From Bacteroidales bacterium UBA6828 (GTDB taxonomy: Bacteria; Bacteroidota; Bacteroidia; Bacteroidales; Paludibacteraceae): 32,422 nucleotides of DNA. The stretch lies in NCBI GenBank assembly GCA_002452095.1, contig DKEG01000022.1, positions 1-32,422 on the forward strand, written 5' to 3'. Made by a program: the position numbers and the translations under genes. The notes beneath the pieces were generated by a model. That model had not been told where the DNA came from, searched no databases, and saw only the letters and a list, made by a program, of their open reading frames with translations. Within the stretch, counting starts at the first letter, position 1. Each line of letters begins with the position of its first letter. Positions 23,422 to 30,759 of the stretch are shown here, one piece after another.

Positions 23422-24481
23422 GCTTCTTGCGGATAAATACTCGGCTATACATTCTTACTCCGTTTACATACCCACGCCCTTTGGACAGGTTCAAGTCATA
23501 CTCGTTTCCCACTATCTCAAACTGTTCGGGACAGTATTTGTCCAAAAATGAAATAGGCACGCCCATAATGCCATCGTAGTCAGACGGGATAGCATCTGTA
23601 AACGGCACCTCAATCGCATCATAATTATCATACCGCTGATACCCGATGCCTTTAATCTCTTTGTGGCGGCTATACATAATGTTATCTTCCATTGTCATCA
23701 ACTGCAAAGGCTGGTGACGGCGACCATGGTCGATATTAGTAAACCAAACTGCAGGCGAACGCAAGAATACCTCATCACCAACTACCCGTACAGATGTACT
23801 GTTTTTCTCTTCCTTACTAATGGTAGCAGGCGGGATAAAGAGCATATCCTTGTTGAAACTCGTTGTTCCAACCCATAGTCTGTTTTCCTTGATTAGTGGG
23901 AATATCTCTTTGTAAGTGATAGCATTCTTACTGCCTATAAGCAGGCATTGCTTGCCGCCGTCCATTATCCACTGCACAAACTCGCGGAACAGCGAGAACG
24001 GCGGATTGGTGATGATTATATCCGCTTCGTCCCGCAGGCGTGTAACTTCCTTGCTGCGGAAATCACCGTCGTCCTCCATATAGTGCCATTCAAGGTCGTC
24101 GATGTCGATTCTGCCGTTACGGTTGGTGTCGTGTGTGAGGGTAAAAATCTTGCCTTTGATGCGCGTTTTGTCTGCGTCATAGAGCGGGTTGGCAGTCTCA
24201 AAGAGTGTGGGCTGCCAGTCGGTTTTATACTTTTTGCTTTCGATGGCGTAACTGGTGGAAATCAGTTTGCGCAACCCGAAGTACGCAAAGTTTTTCGCAA
24301 AGAATTTGGTAAAGTTGCTCCATTCGGGGTCGTCGCACGGCAACAGGATGGTCTTGCCACGAAACACATCGGGATTGTATTCTATGTAGGCATTCACTTC
24401 CTTCTGAATGTCTGAATACTGCGTATAGAACTCGTCATTTTTAGCCTGCTTTGCCTGACCGAGATTGCTGTTTTTCGCCAT
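23414..24481 (-). CDS. Adenine-specific DNA methyltransferase, EcoRI family
   Basis: The 355-residue protein has the EcoRI-methylase hallmarks: KNDEFYTQYSDIQKEVNAY at the N terminus, LPCDDPEWSNFTKFF, and ITNPPFSLFREFVQW (catalytic NPPF at residues 159-162), which fits N6-adenine methylation. An EF-hand-like loop, DTNRNGRIDIDD (about 118-129), precedes GDFRS, also usual in this family as I recall. AITYKEIFPLIKEN follows. Length is normal. The stop codon lies inside a repeat element. The recognition sequence cannot be read from the protein. It would protect host DNA from the partner nuclease downstream. A perfect palindrome sits immediately upstream of its start. Confidence 0.9.
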   Translation of the reverse strand: MAKNSNLGQAKQAKNDEFYTQYSDIQKEVNAYIEYNPDVFRGKTILLPCDDPEWSNFTKFFAKNFAYFGLRKLISTSYAIESKKYKTDWQPTLFETANPLYDADKTRIKGKIFTLTHDTNRNGRIDIDDLEWHYMEDDGDFRSKEVTRLRDEADIIITNPPFSLFREFVQWIMDGGKQCLLIGSKNAITYKEIFPLIKENRLWVGTTSFNKDMLFIPPATISKEEKNSTSVRVVGDEVFLRSPAVWFTNIDHGRRHQPLQLMTMEDNIMYSRHKEIKGIGYQRYDNYDAIEVPFTDAIPSDYDGIMGVPISFLDKYCPEQFEIVGNEYDLNLSKGRGYVNGVRMYSRVFIRKKQS

Positions 24482-24483
24482 AT

Positions 24484-24513
24484 AGATTGATAGTTGTGCA
24501 ATGCTATCAATCT
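24484..24513. promoter_or_regulatory. Palindrome at the methyltransferase start, possible operator
   Basis: Perfect 10-bp arms, AGATTGATAG (24484-24493) and CTATCAATCT (24504-24513), with a 10-bp centre begin 3 bp before the methyltransferase ATG. It could be an operator or a translation-blocking hairpin. Confidence 0.5.
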
Positions 24514-24565
24514 GCTGCCGAGGGAGAAACGAGAGCCACAGGCACTAAAAAAGTGCGAACTCTTT

Positions 24566-24743
24566 TTCGCACTCACAGGAAGTCCCGGAAAGAAAAACCT
24601 GCTGATAGTCCAAAAAGTCCACACCAAGAAGCGTGAATTACTGACTATCAATAGGACTTTCCAAAAAGAAACTCCTTGTTTGTGCGTTTTGCTACCCTCT
24701 TTCAGAGAAATAGTTTTTCCGGGACTTTTTCTTTGAGTGCGAA
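24566..24743. mobile_element. MITE-like element with terminal inverted repeats
   Basis: The left end starts TTCGCACTCA and carries AGTCCCGGA about 15 bp in (24581-24589). The right end finishes TGAGTGCGAA (24734-24743) and carries TCCGGGACT (24718-24726). The 178-bp interior contains further inverted pieces (GATAGTCC with GACTATC, and AAAAAGTCC with GGACTTT) and no ORF, so it is self-complementary and non-coding. No convincing target-site duplication is seen. It may be a miniature element or a structured repeat. Confidence 0.6.
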
Positions 24744-24909
24744 ATAATAGCAAATGCTGTTAGAAATATGTCATGTTATTATATCGAGGGTGCCGCTGCA
24801 CCCGAGAAATAATAACTTATATATATTTTGCATCGCCTGCCGATGCCGGTTTACATAAGCGATTGTTTTTTGATTGGTTTATATATATTGTTCCCTTATC
24901 ATATTATTC

Positions 24910-25944
24910 CTACATCTCCCACTGCTCGAGGGTGGCGGTGAGTTGGTCGAATGTCTGCGCTTTGCTATGGGAGCGCACCTCGTTGATCTGGGCATTGACG
25001 GCATAGTCGTAGGTCTCGGCTTCGACATCACGGATGACACCGAGGGCGATGGGCAGGTCGGTGTCGGAAGGCGTATTGCCCACCTCCATATACTGCTGCT
25101 GCCCCATCAGTGCCAGCATACGATGGAGCGTCGGATCCTGCTCGTGCGCATCGTGGACGAGGACACGCGGATCGTCCGCCGGTACGACTATGAGATGCGG
25201 GATAAGCCCCCGCGAACAATCGAGTGCCAAACCTTTGTCATTGTCCTTGCCGAAAAGCATTTTCTCTCCGTGGCGGAGGACGATGGAGCGGTCGGCACGA
25301 GTCTCACGGTCGGCAATCCACGAGTGGGTGCCGTTGTTGAAGATGACACAATTGACCAGACATTCGATCACCGATGCGCCCTTGTGCCGCTGCGCCTGCA
25401 CCATACAATCGACAGTAGTAGGCATATCGACATCCAGCGTGCGGGCAAAGAACGTACCGCGTGCGCCGAATACGAGTTCGGCAGGCACGAAGGGGCGCTC
25501 CACCGTGCCGAAGGGACTGGACTTGGAGACAAAGCCCTTGGGCGAGGTAGGCGAATACTGCCCTTTGGTAAGCCCATAGATACGGTTGTTGAACAAGCAT
25601 ATATTCAGATCCACATTGCGGCGGATCTCATGAATGAAATGGTTGCCGCCGATAGCCAGACAATCGCCGTCGCCCGTCATCTGCCAAACGGTCAGTTCGG
25701 GGTGTGAGGTCTTGACGCCCGTAGCAACCGCACCGCCACGCCCGTGAATGGTATTGAAACCGTAGGTATTGAGGTAGTGCGGCATACGGCTGGAGCAGCC
25801 GATACCCGAGATGACCACAGTGTCGTAGGTTGGGACACCTATTTGCGCCATGGCTTTTTGGACGGCGGCACAGATAGCATAGTCGCCGCAGCCCGGACAG
25901 AAACGTACATATTGGTCGGATTTGAATTGAGAAGCGTCCATCAT
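24910..25944 (-). CDS. korB: 2-oxoacid:ferredoxin oxidoreductase, beta subunit
   Basis: The 344-residue protein contains FCPGCGDYAI (iron-sulfur/TPP-side Cys pair), GIGCSSRMPHYL, HGRGGAVATGVK and the thiamine-diphosphate motif GDGDCLAIGGNHFIHE with NNRIYGLTKGQYSPTS. This is the beta subunit of the KorAB class, which oxidises 2-oxoglutarate or other 2-oxoacids to acyl-CoA with ferredoxin reduction. Its ATG overlaps the korA stop by 4 bp (ATGA), so the two are coupled. No separate delta-type ferredoxin subunit is visible nearby. The specific 2-oxoacid is inferred from the subunit arrangement only. Confidence 0.93.
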   Translation of the reverse strand: MMDASQFKSDQYVRFCPGCGDYAICAAVQKAMAQIGVPTYDTVVISGIGCSSRMPHYLNTYGFNTIHGRGGAVATGVKTSHPELTVWQMTGDGDCLAIGGNHFIHEIRRNVDLNICLFNNRIYGLTKGQYSPTSPKGFVSKSSPFGTVERPFVPAELVFGARGTFFARTLDVDMPTTVDCMVQAQRHKGASVIECLVNCVIFNNGTHSWIADRETRADRSIVLRHGEKMLFGKDNDKGLALDCSRGLIPHLIVVPADDPRVLVHDAHEQDPTLHRMLALMGQQQYMEVGNTPSDTDLPIALGVIRDVEAETYDYAVNAQINEVRSHSKAQTFDQLTATLEQWEM

Positions 25945-27806
25945 TGTAGTGTTTTTACATGTTCAACAATACGTTCAACCGCAAAGGGTTGCCCCATTAT
26001 CTCGTTGTACTGCAAGAGATCGATGTCGGGTATGTGCGAGCGCAGGAGCAAGGCAAACTGCCCGCTGTTGAGTTCACAGACCACCACACGTTTATACGTA
26101 TGCAAGACCTCGGCGGTGTTGAGCGGCAGGGGGTTGATATAGTTGAAATGAGCGAGGGCGCAGTTGAGTTCTCGTGCGGCTACACGGAGATGCCCCTCGG
26201 TGCTTCCCCACCCGACCAGCAGGGTATCGCTCTGCGTGTTACCCTGCACCTCAAGCAGCGGAATACGCTGTGCCACCTGATCCACCTTGGCTTGGCGTAT
26301 ATGCACCATTATCTCGTGGTTCTCGGGGTTGGTGGAGATAGTGCCACGCCCGGCATCACGCTCGAGACCTATGTTGCGGTGCTCGTAGCCCTCCATACCG
26401 GGGTACGCCCAATAGCGTACCTTACGCGCGTCGCGGAGAGCGGGATTGTACCTGCCTTTGAGTTCGGCAGGCACCGACTGCGGGTGTATCTCGGGCAGGT
26501 CTGCCAAGCGGGGTATGCGCCAGAGGGCGGTACCATTGGCAAGATAGGTGTCGGTAAGGAGGATGACGGGGGTCATATTCTCCAAAGCGATACGGCATGC
26601 CTCGAAAGCAAAATCGAAGCAGTTGGCACTGGACGAAGCCGCGATGACCACCGCGGGGCACTCGCCGTTGCGCCCATAGACCGCCTGCAGGAGATCGGTC
26701 TGCTCGGTCTTGGTAGGCAGCCCCGTGCTGGGACCGCCGCGCTGCACATCGATGACCACGAGGGGCAGTTCCGCCATGACTGCCAGACCGATTGCCTCGG
26801 ACTTGAGAGAGAGTCCCGGACCGGAAGTGGAGGTACAAGCAAGGTCGCCCGCAAAAGCGGCGCCGATGGCGGTGCAGACACCTGCAATCTCGTCTTCCGC
26901 CTGTACGACCATCACGCCCATATCCTTGCGGGCTGCCAGTTCGTGCATAATGTCGGTGGCAGGCGTAATAGGGTACGAACCGAGGAACAGGCGTTTGCCA
27001 CTGCGTTGCGCCGCAGCGATAAGCCCCCACGCCGTGGCTTTGTTGCCGGCGATGGAAGTATATGTGCCGTGTTCGGGCTGCTTGGCATCAGCAGGTTCAA
27101 CAGTATGTATCCTGGAGATAGAGAGAGCAAGGTTCTGCCCGTAGTTGAAACCGTCCACCAGGACTTTGGTGTTCGGCGCAATAAGGGCGGGTTTCTTTTT
27201 GAACTTGCCTTCGAGGAAATGAATAGCCTTGTCAATGGGGCGGTCGAAGAGCCAGCAGACCACACCGAGAGCGAACATATTGCGCGACTTGAGAATGGAC
27301 TTGTTGTCCAACCCCGAGTCTTTGAGTGATTCTTTGGTGAGCGTAGTCAGATGCACGGGAACGATCTGCACCGTGTCGGGAATACCGAGTTCGAGGAACG
27401 GATTATCGGTTTTGTAGAGGGCTTTCTCAAGGTCTTTGGCGGTAAAAGCGTCCATATCCACAATCACTACCGCCTGCTTCCCGTACATAGCATCCACCTC
27501 ATTGTAGCGGGCATCGGGGTGATTGAACTTGGAACCTAACGTGCAGACTTTCAAAGCCGCCGCGTTCATGGCTACGATAACATCCGCTTTGTCCCCCGGC
27601 GTATGTACACCATAACCGAGATTGACCTGGAAACCCGATACACCGCCGAGTGTACCTTGTGGGGCGCGTATCTCTGCCGGAAAATCAGGGAGCGTGGAAA
27701 TCTCGTTGCCGAGAATGGCACTCAGGGAAGAAAACATCGTTCCCGTGAGTTGCATTCCGTCGCCCGAATCGCCGCAGAAGCGCACTACAACATTTTGTTT
27801 TTGCAT
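25941..27806 (-). CDS. korA: 2-oxoacid:ferredoxin oxidoreductase, fused gamma-alpha subunit
   Basis: The 621-residue protein starts with a gamma domain (about 1-190; VVRFCGDSGDGMQLTG, PAEIRAPQGTLGG). The alpha (pyrimidine-binding) domain follows (about 235-500) with GNKATAWGLIAAAQRSG, GSYPITPATDIMHELA, EDEIAGVCTAIGAAFAG and TSTSGPGLSLKSEAIGLA. The last part (about 500-621) is the transketolase C-like domain. The gamma-alpha fusion with a short beta partner is typical of 2-oxoglutarate:ferredoxin oxidoreductases. TACCTTTG at 27849-27856 on the minus strand is a likely -7 element about 45 bp upstream. Confidence 0.94.
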   Translation of the reverse strand: MQKQNVVVRFCGDSGDGMQLTGTMFSSLSAILGNEISTLPDFPAEIRAPQGTLGGVSGFQVNLGYGVHTPGDKADVIVAMNAAALKVCTLGSKFNHPDARYNEVDAMYGKQAVVIVDMDAFTAKDLEKALYKTDNPFLELGIPDTVQIVPVHLTTLTKESLKDSGLDNKSILKSRNMFALGVVCWLFDRPIDKAIHFLEGKFKKKPALIAPNTKVLVDGFNYGQNLALSISRIHTVEPADAKQPEHGTYTSIAGNKATAWGLIAAAQRSGKRLFLGSYPITPATDIMHELAARKDMGVMVVQAEDEIAGVCTAIGAAFAGDLACTSTSGPGLSLKSEAIGLAVMAELPLVVIDVQRGGPSTGLPTKTEQTDLLQAVYGRNGECPAVVIAASSSANCFDFAFEACRIALENMTPVILLTDTYLANGTALWRIPRLADLPEIHPQSVPAELKGRYNPALRDARKVRYWAYPGMEGYEHRNIGLERDAGRGTISTNPENHEIMVHIRQAKVDQVAQRIPLLEVQGNTQSDTLLVGWGSTEGHLRVAARELNCALAHFNYINPLPLNTAEVLHTYKRVVVCELNSGQFALLLRSHIPDIDLLQYNEIMGQPFAVERIVEHVKTLQ

Positions 27807-27848
27807 ATTGTATCTGTTTGTTTAAGGTTTGTGTATCCAAACACAGCG

Positions 27849-27880
27849 CAAAGGTACACAAAATCCACAACACACACAAC
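27849..27880 (-). promoter_or_regulatory. Likely promoter of korAB
   Basis: The minus strand reads GTTG (27877-27880), 20 bp, TACCTTTG (27849-27856). The -7 box is perfect; the -33 box matches only in part. Confidence 0.5.
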
Positions 27881-27918
27881 ACCCAAAGGCGAAAAAGCGG
27901 TTTTTTATACAAACGGCA

Positions 27919-29691
27919 TCAATGAATCGGGATATATATATTGCCGTCCTTTATATAAGGGACTGCCGGTACGGGGGCTGCAACAGGACGCCCAAGGAGG
28001 TCGTAGGCGGTACGGGAGGACGGATGGACAGTCTGCGGAATACTCTCCGGGAGAGAGGGCTGCTGCGAGATGTATGGGAGATGTTCGTAGCGCGATTTGT
28101 CTATAGTGCCGTCCGCCACGCCGTTGAGATACACCTCGAGGGCGGAATAACCTGTTTCCGTAATGTGTGCGGCATCTGCGGGATCATACGGGTCGAGACC
28201 TATCTCGGTTTCGTATCCGTCGGGCAAGCCGTCGGCATCGGTGTCGAGTGCGAGCGAATCACCCGCAACGGCATCCAAGAAAGGATAGCCTGTAACGATG
28301 GAATCACCCATATAAAAACAATCCTGACGGGAGAAACGGATGTCGTTTTGCGAGTCGATAATACCCAACCATGCAGGTTGGGTAGTGCCTACAAACTGCG
28401 GTGCAACGATGCCTGCCGCCTCCCGAAGCATACGGCTGTCCTGCTCGTCGTAGCGGGGAAGCGAGGCTCCCGCAGACGATGTAACCGCACCATAAGCGGC
28501 ATAGGTATCTTCCGCAACGATACCGCTGGTGGAGGTAGGAGCAGAAAGGACATAGCGGTTGTAGTGTGCCTCGTCGGCAGTTGCACCATCAAGGTTGAAA
28601 GCACGGTTAGGGTCATTTGCGATGTAACCGTGCATATTATCTTCATTTACCAATTGCAGCACCGAGTCGCGCCAACAGGGCTTGGCACCATTGTAGGGGT
28701 TGGACAGTTCGAATTGGTTGCCGCTCAAGAACCAGCGGCCATAGTCGCCCACCTTGCTACCCTGCACGAAATAGCGTTGGGAGAGGTCAGCCGCCCGCGT
28801 GGCAGGACCGCAACGGAAATAGTTGTTCACAATATACACATGGTTGTAGCCTGCAGGAGTGCCGTCAGCAAGGCGGTTCTTGGTGGTATCGTTCTCGCCG
28901 CCGTAGAGCGAGTTTTTCTTGCCCCAGTTGAAAATCACATTGTTGACAAACTCGTTATCCACTTGCGCATCGTGGTTATGTTTGCCATTAGCAAGGTCGG
29001 CTTCAGCACGCACACCATTGAAACGCGGTGTGCGGTTGAGACAGTTGGAGATGAGGCAATGGTGCATTGTGGCGTGTTCCCCGCCCCACTGCATAGCAAA
29101 GGAACGTGTACCTTTATCGTGCTTTGAATTGTAGAGTCCTTCCCCGATAACCGACCATTGGACGGTAGTGGAATCGCAGTCGTATAGCGTGAGGCACTCC
29201 TCCATTGACCACGTAAACGAACAATGGTCAATGATGACATTGCGGGTGTTCTCCACATTCAAACAAGGATAATTTATCTTAGGCATATCGCCCGCACGGA
29301 AGCGGATATGGCGGATTATAACATTGGGCTGGCATACGTAGATATTGGCACCTGCTATACAGATACCGCCCCCCGGAGCAGTCTGTCCCGCGATAGTGAT
29401 ATTCGGGTGCGCGAGTTTGAGTTTCGAGGTAAGGTAGATCGTGCCGCACACTTGGAACAACACGGTGCGAGGGGTATCATCACCGGAGCGCAACGCCCAA
29501 CGCAACGTCCCCTCTACGAGAGCGGTGTCTGGGCAGTCGTCCAAACGGGTTACATAATAGACATTGCCGCCACGTCCGCCCGAGGCGTATTTGCCGTAGC
29601 CCTCGGCGGTAGGAAAAGCCGGAGTGTTCGCAATGCACAATGCACAATGCATAATGCACAATGCGAGAAAGAGTAAACGATGCTGTTTCAT
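27919..29691 (-). CDS. Secreted pectate-lyase-like enzyme (right-handed beta-helix)
   Basis: The 590-residue protein has a signal peptide (about 1-22) whose hydrophobic core, LALCIMHCALCIAN, is encoded by a heptamer tandem array. The start of the mature part, TPAFPTAEGYGKYASGGRGGNVYYVT, is in part the standard opening of PL1-type pectate lyases. GTLRWALRSGDDTPRTVLF and repeated N/V-x-I-I-x-H/N strands (VIIRHIRFRAGDMP, NVIIDHCSFTWSM) form the beta-helix. A calcium-binding TSP3-like segment (DTDADGLPDGYE, from about residue 483) follows. The tail (YDLLGR at 563-568) resembles a sorting-type end. It should cleave uronate polysaccharides outside the cytoplasm. It follows the BASS transporter gene by 5 bp. 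Confidence 0.9.
   Translation of the reverse strand: MKQHRLLFLALCIMHCALCIANTPAFPTAEGYGKYASGGRGGNVYYVTRLDDCPDTALVEGTLRWALRSGDDTPRTVLFQVCGTIYLTSKLKLAHPNITIAGQTAPGGGICIAGANIYVCQPNVIIRHIRFRAGDMPKINYPCLNVENTRNVIIDHCSFTWSMEECLTLYDCDSTTVQWSVIGEGLYNSKHDKGTRSFAMQWGGEHATMHHCLISNCLNRTPRFNGVRAEADLANGKHNHDAQVDNEFVNNVIFNWGKKNSLYGGENDTTKNRLADGTPAGYNHVYIVNNYFRCGPATRAADLSQRYFVQGSKVGDYGRWFLSGNQFELSNPYNGAKPCWRDSVLQLVNEDNMHGYIANDPNRAFNLDGATADEAHYNRYVLSAPTSTSGIVAEDTYAAYGAVTSSAGASLPRYDEQDSRMLREAAGIVAPQFVGTTQPAWLGIIDSQNDIRFSRQDCFYMGDSIVTGYPFLDAVAGDSLALDTDADGLPDGYETEIGLDPYDPADAAHITETGYSALEVYLNGVADGTIDKSRYEHLPYISQQPSLPESIPQTVHPSSRTAYDLLGRPVAAPVPAVPYIKDGNIYIPIH
29631..29665. repeat. Heptamer tandem array D (CAATGCA type), inside signal-peptide codons
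   Basis: Five 7-bp units: CAATGCA, CAATGCA, CAATGCA, TAATGCA, CAATGCG. The array encodes the core of the signal peptide of the pectate-lyase-like gene on the minus strand. Because 7 is not a multiple of 3, three units make one 7-codon repeat. Confidence 0.85.
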
Positions 29692-29696
29692 AGTAT

Positions 29697-30722
29697 TTAT
29701 TTGTGTTTTTTTTTGCCCGTATAAACCAGTTGCAGACTATTGAATATATTTTGCCAGACAATGTATGCCGCTGGTCCTATAGCCGCCAGCGGATTGAGAT
29801 ATGCCTGCGCCATCCATACACCGAGCGTGGTATTCTTCTGCCCGAAGGCCTGCCCCGCCGTAACACAACTGACGGACGGCATATCGTGGGGAGTGGCGTC
29901 GGGGTTGATTTCCTCATCGTGGCTTTCCTCGCCGATAGTGGCGGCAGGGAAACGATACCCAATCTGTTTGCCGAGCCAAAACTGAAGCAGACAAGCGAGC
30001 AGTGAGCCTATACACAGCCACAGCACAGTCAGATAGTCATAGTGCTGCGTCGTGAGCGTACGGGTAATATCCGCCATCAGGATAATGAGCGTGCCTGCCC
30101 AGAGATAGAACGGCATAGACGACCATACCGGCGAAAGCGCAAAGGTCTTGTCCGAGCCGCGATGGTGCTCATAGGCGTTATAACCCGCACGCAACAGCCA
30201 AGCAGCAAAGAATGGACCGAGCAGCAGCGGGGCTACGCGGCGGAGAATCAGCCACGATGCCGCCCAAAAAGTCATACCCGCCTCAGCGTTCACTACCGGA
30301 AAGAAAGCAGGCACTACTATCGCCGTGGCAAAATTGCTCAGGAGCGTAAAGGATGTGAGGTTCTGGATCGAACCGCCCAACTTCCCCGCAATAACAGGGG
30401 CGGCGGTAGCGGTTGGCATAATGAAACACACCATAATACCTTGTGCAACAACAGCCGCCTGCACTGGATTGACCTGCAATGCCCGGCATATATACACAAT
30501 GCCGTAATATACCCCCGCCGACAATGCCAGTTGCACGAACAAAACGACCAAATGCCAACGGCGGAGACGCAAATCAAGCGGGTTGATCTTGCAGAACGTA
30601 AAAAACAACATCAGGAAGATCATAGGCGGCAACAGCGGTGTCAGGTGGCAAAATAGCGGGTAGCCTATCACCCCAAGCAGCATAGAGAGCCAAAGGGCAT
30701 TACGATCAAGAAAAGACTTCAT
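29697..30722 (-). CDS. BASS-family (bile acid:sodium symporter-like) transporter
   Basis: From the ATG at 30722 (MKSFLDRNALW) the protein has 341 residues and about nine hydrophobic segments. The segments around VQAAVVAQGIMVCFIMPTAT and GGSIQNLTSFTLLSNFATAI match the discontinuous-helix regions of the BASS fold. A hydrophilic loop near residues 265-295 (acidic, HDEEINPD) is unusual for the family and lies before the last membrane segments. The substrate is unlikely to be bile acid here; organic acids are common for the family. It is 19 bp downstream of the MATE gene and 5 bp upstream of the pectate-lyase gene, so export, import and degradation genes share an operon. Start chosen by membrane topology. 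Confidence 0.82.
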   Translation of the reverse strand: MKSFLDRNALWLSMLLGVIGYPLFCHLTPLLPPMIFLMLFFTFCKINPLDLRLRRWHLVVLFVQLALSAGVYYGIVYICRALQVNPVQAAVVAQGIMVCFIMPTATAAPVIAGKLGGSIQNLTSFTLLSNFATAIVVPAFFPVVNAEAGMTFWAASWLILRRVAPLLLGPFFAAWLLRAGYNAYEHHRGSDKTFALSPVWSSMPFYLWAGTLIILMADITRTLTTQHYDYLTVLWLCIGSLLACLLQFWLGKQIGYRFPAATIGEESHDEEINPDATPHDMPSVSCVTAGQAFGQKNTTLGVWMAQAYLNPLAAIGPAAYIVWQNIFNSLQLVYTGKKKHK

Positions 30723-30731
30723 AATAATTAG

Positions 30732-30759
30732 GAATGAATAATTATGAATTATGAATAGT
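30732..30759. repeat. Heptamer tandem array E (GAATTAT type)
   Basis: Four 7-bp units: GAATGAA, TAATTAT, GAATTAT, GAATAGT. It spans the gap before the BASS start and the 3' end of the MATE gene, and encodes the last residues (TIHNS) and stop codon of the MATE protein. Confidence 0.7.

Larger units (their letters stand above)
24482..24909. other. Gene-free stretch between methyltransferase and korB
   Basis: No gene is seen. It contains the start-site palindrome, the MITE-like element (24566-24743), and two hairpins nearer korB: GGGTGC/GCACCC (24788-24803) and GCATCG/CGATGC (24830-24846). One of these may end the korAB transcript, but neither has a clear T-run. Confidence 0.7.

Noticed and set aside
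24788..24846. Terminator of korB
   Set aside because: Two hairpins exist, but neither has a T-run on the minus strand, so I did not call a terminator.
25959..27329. Open frame antisense to korA
   Set aside because: It is the mirror of a confidently identified gene and has low-quality composition.
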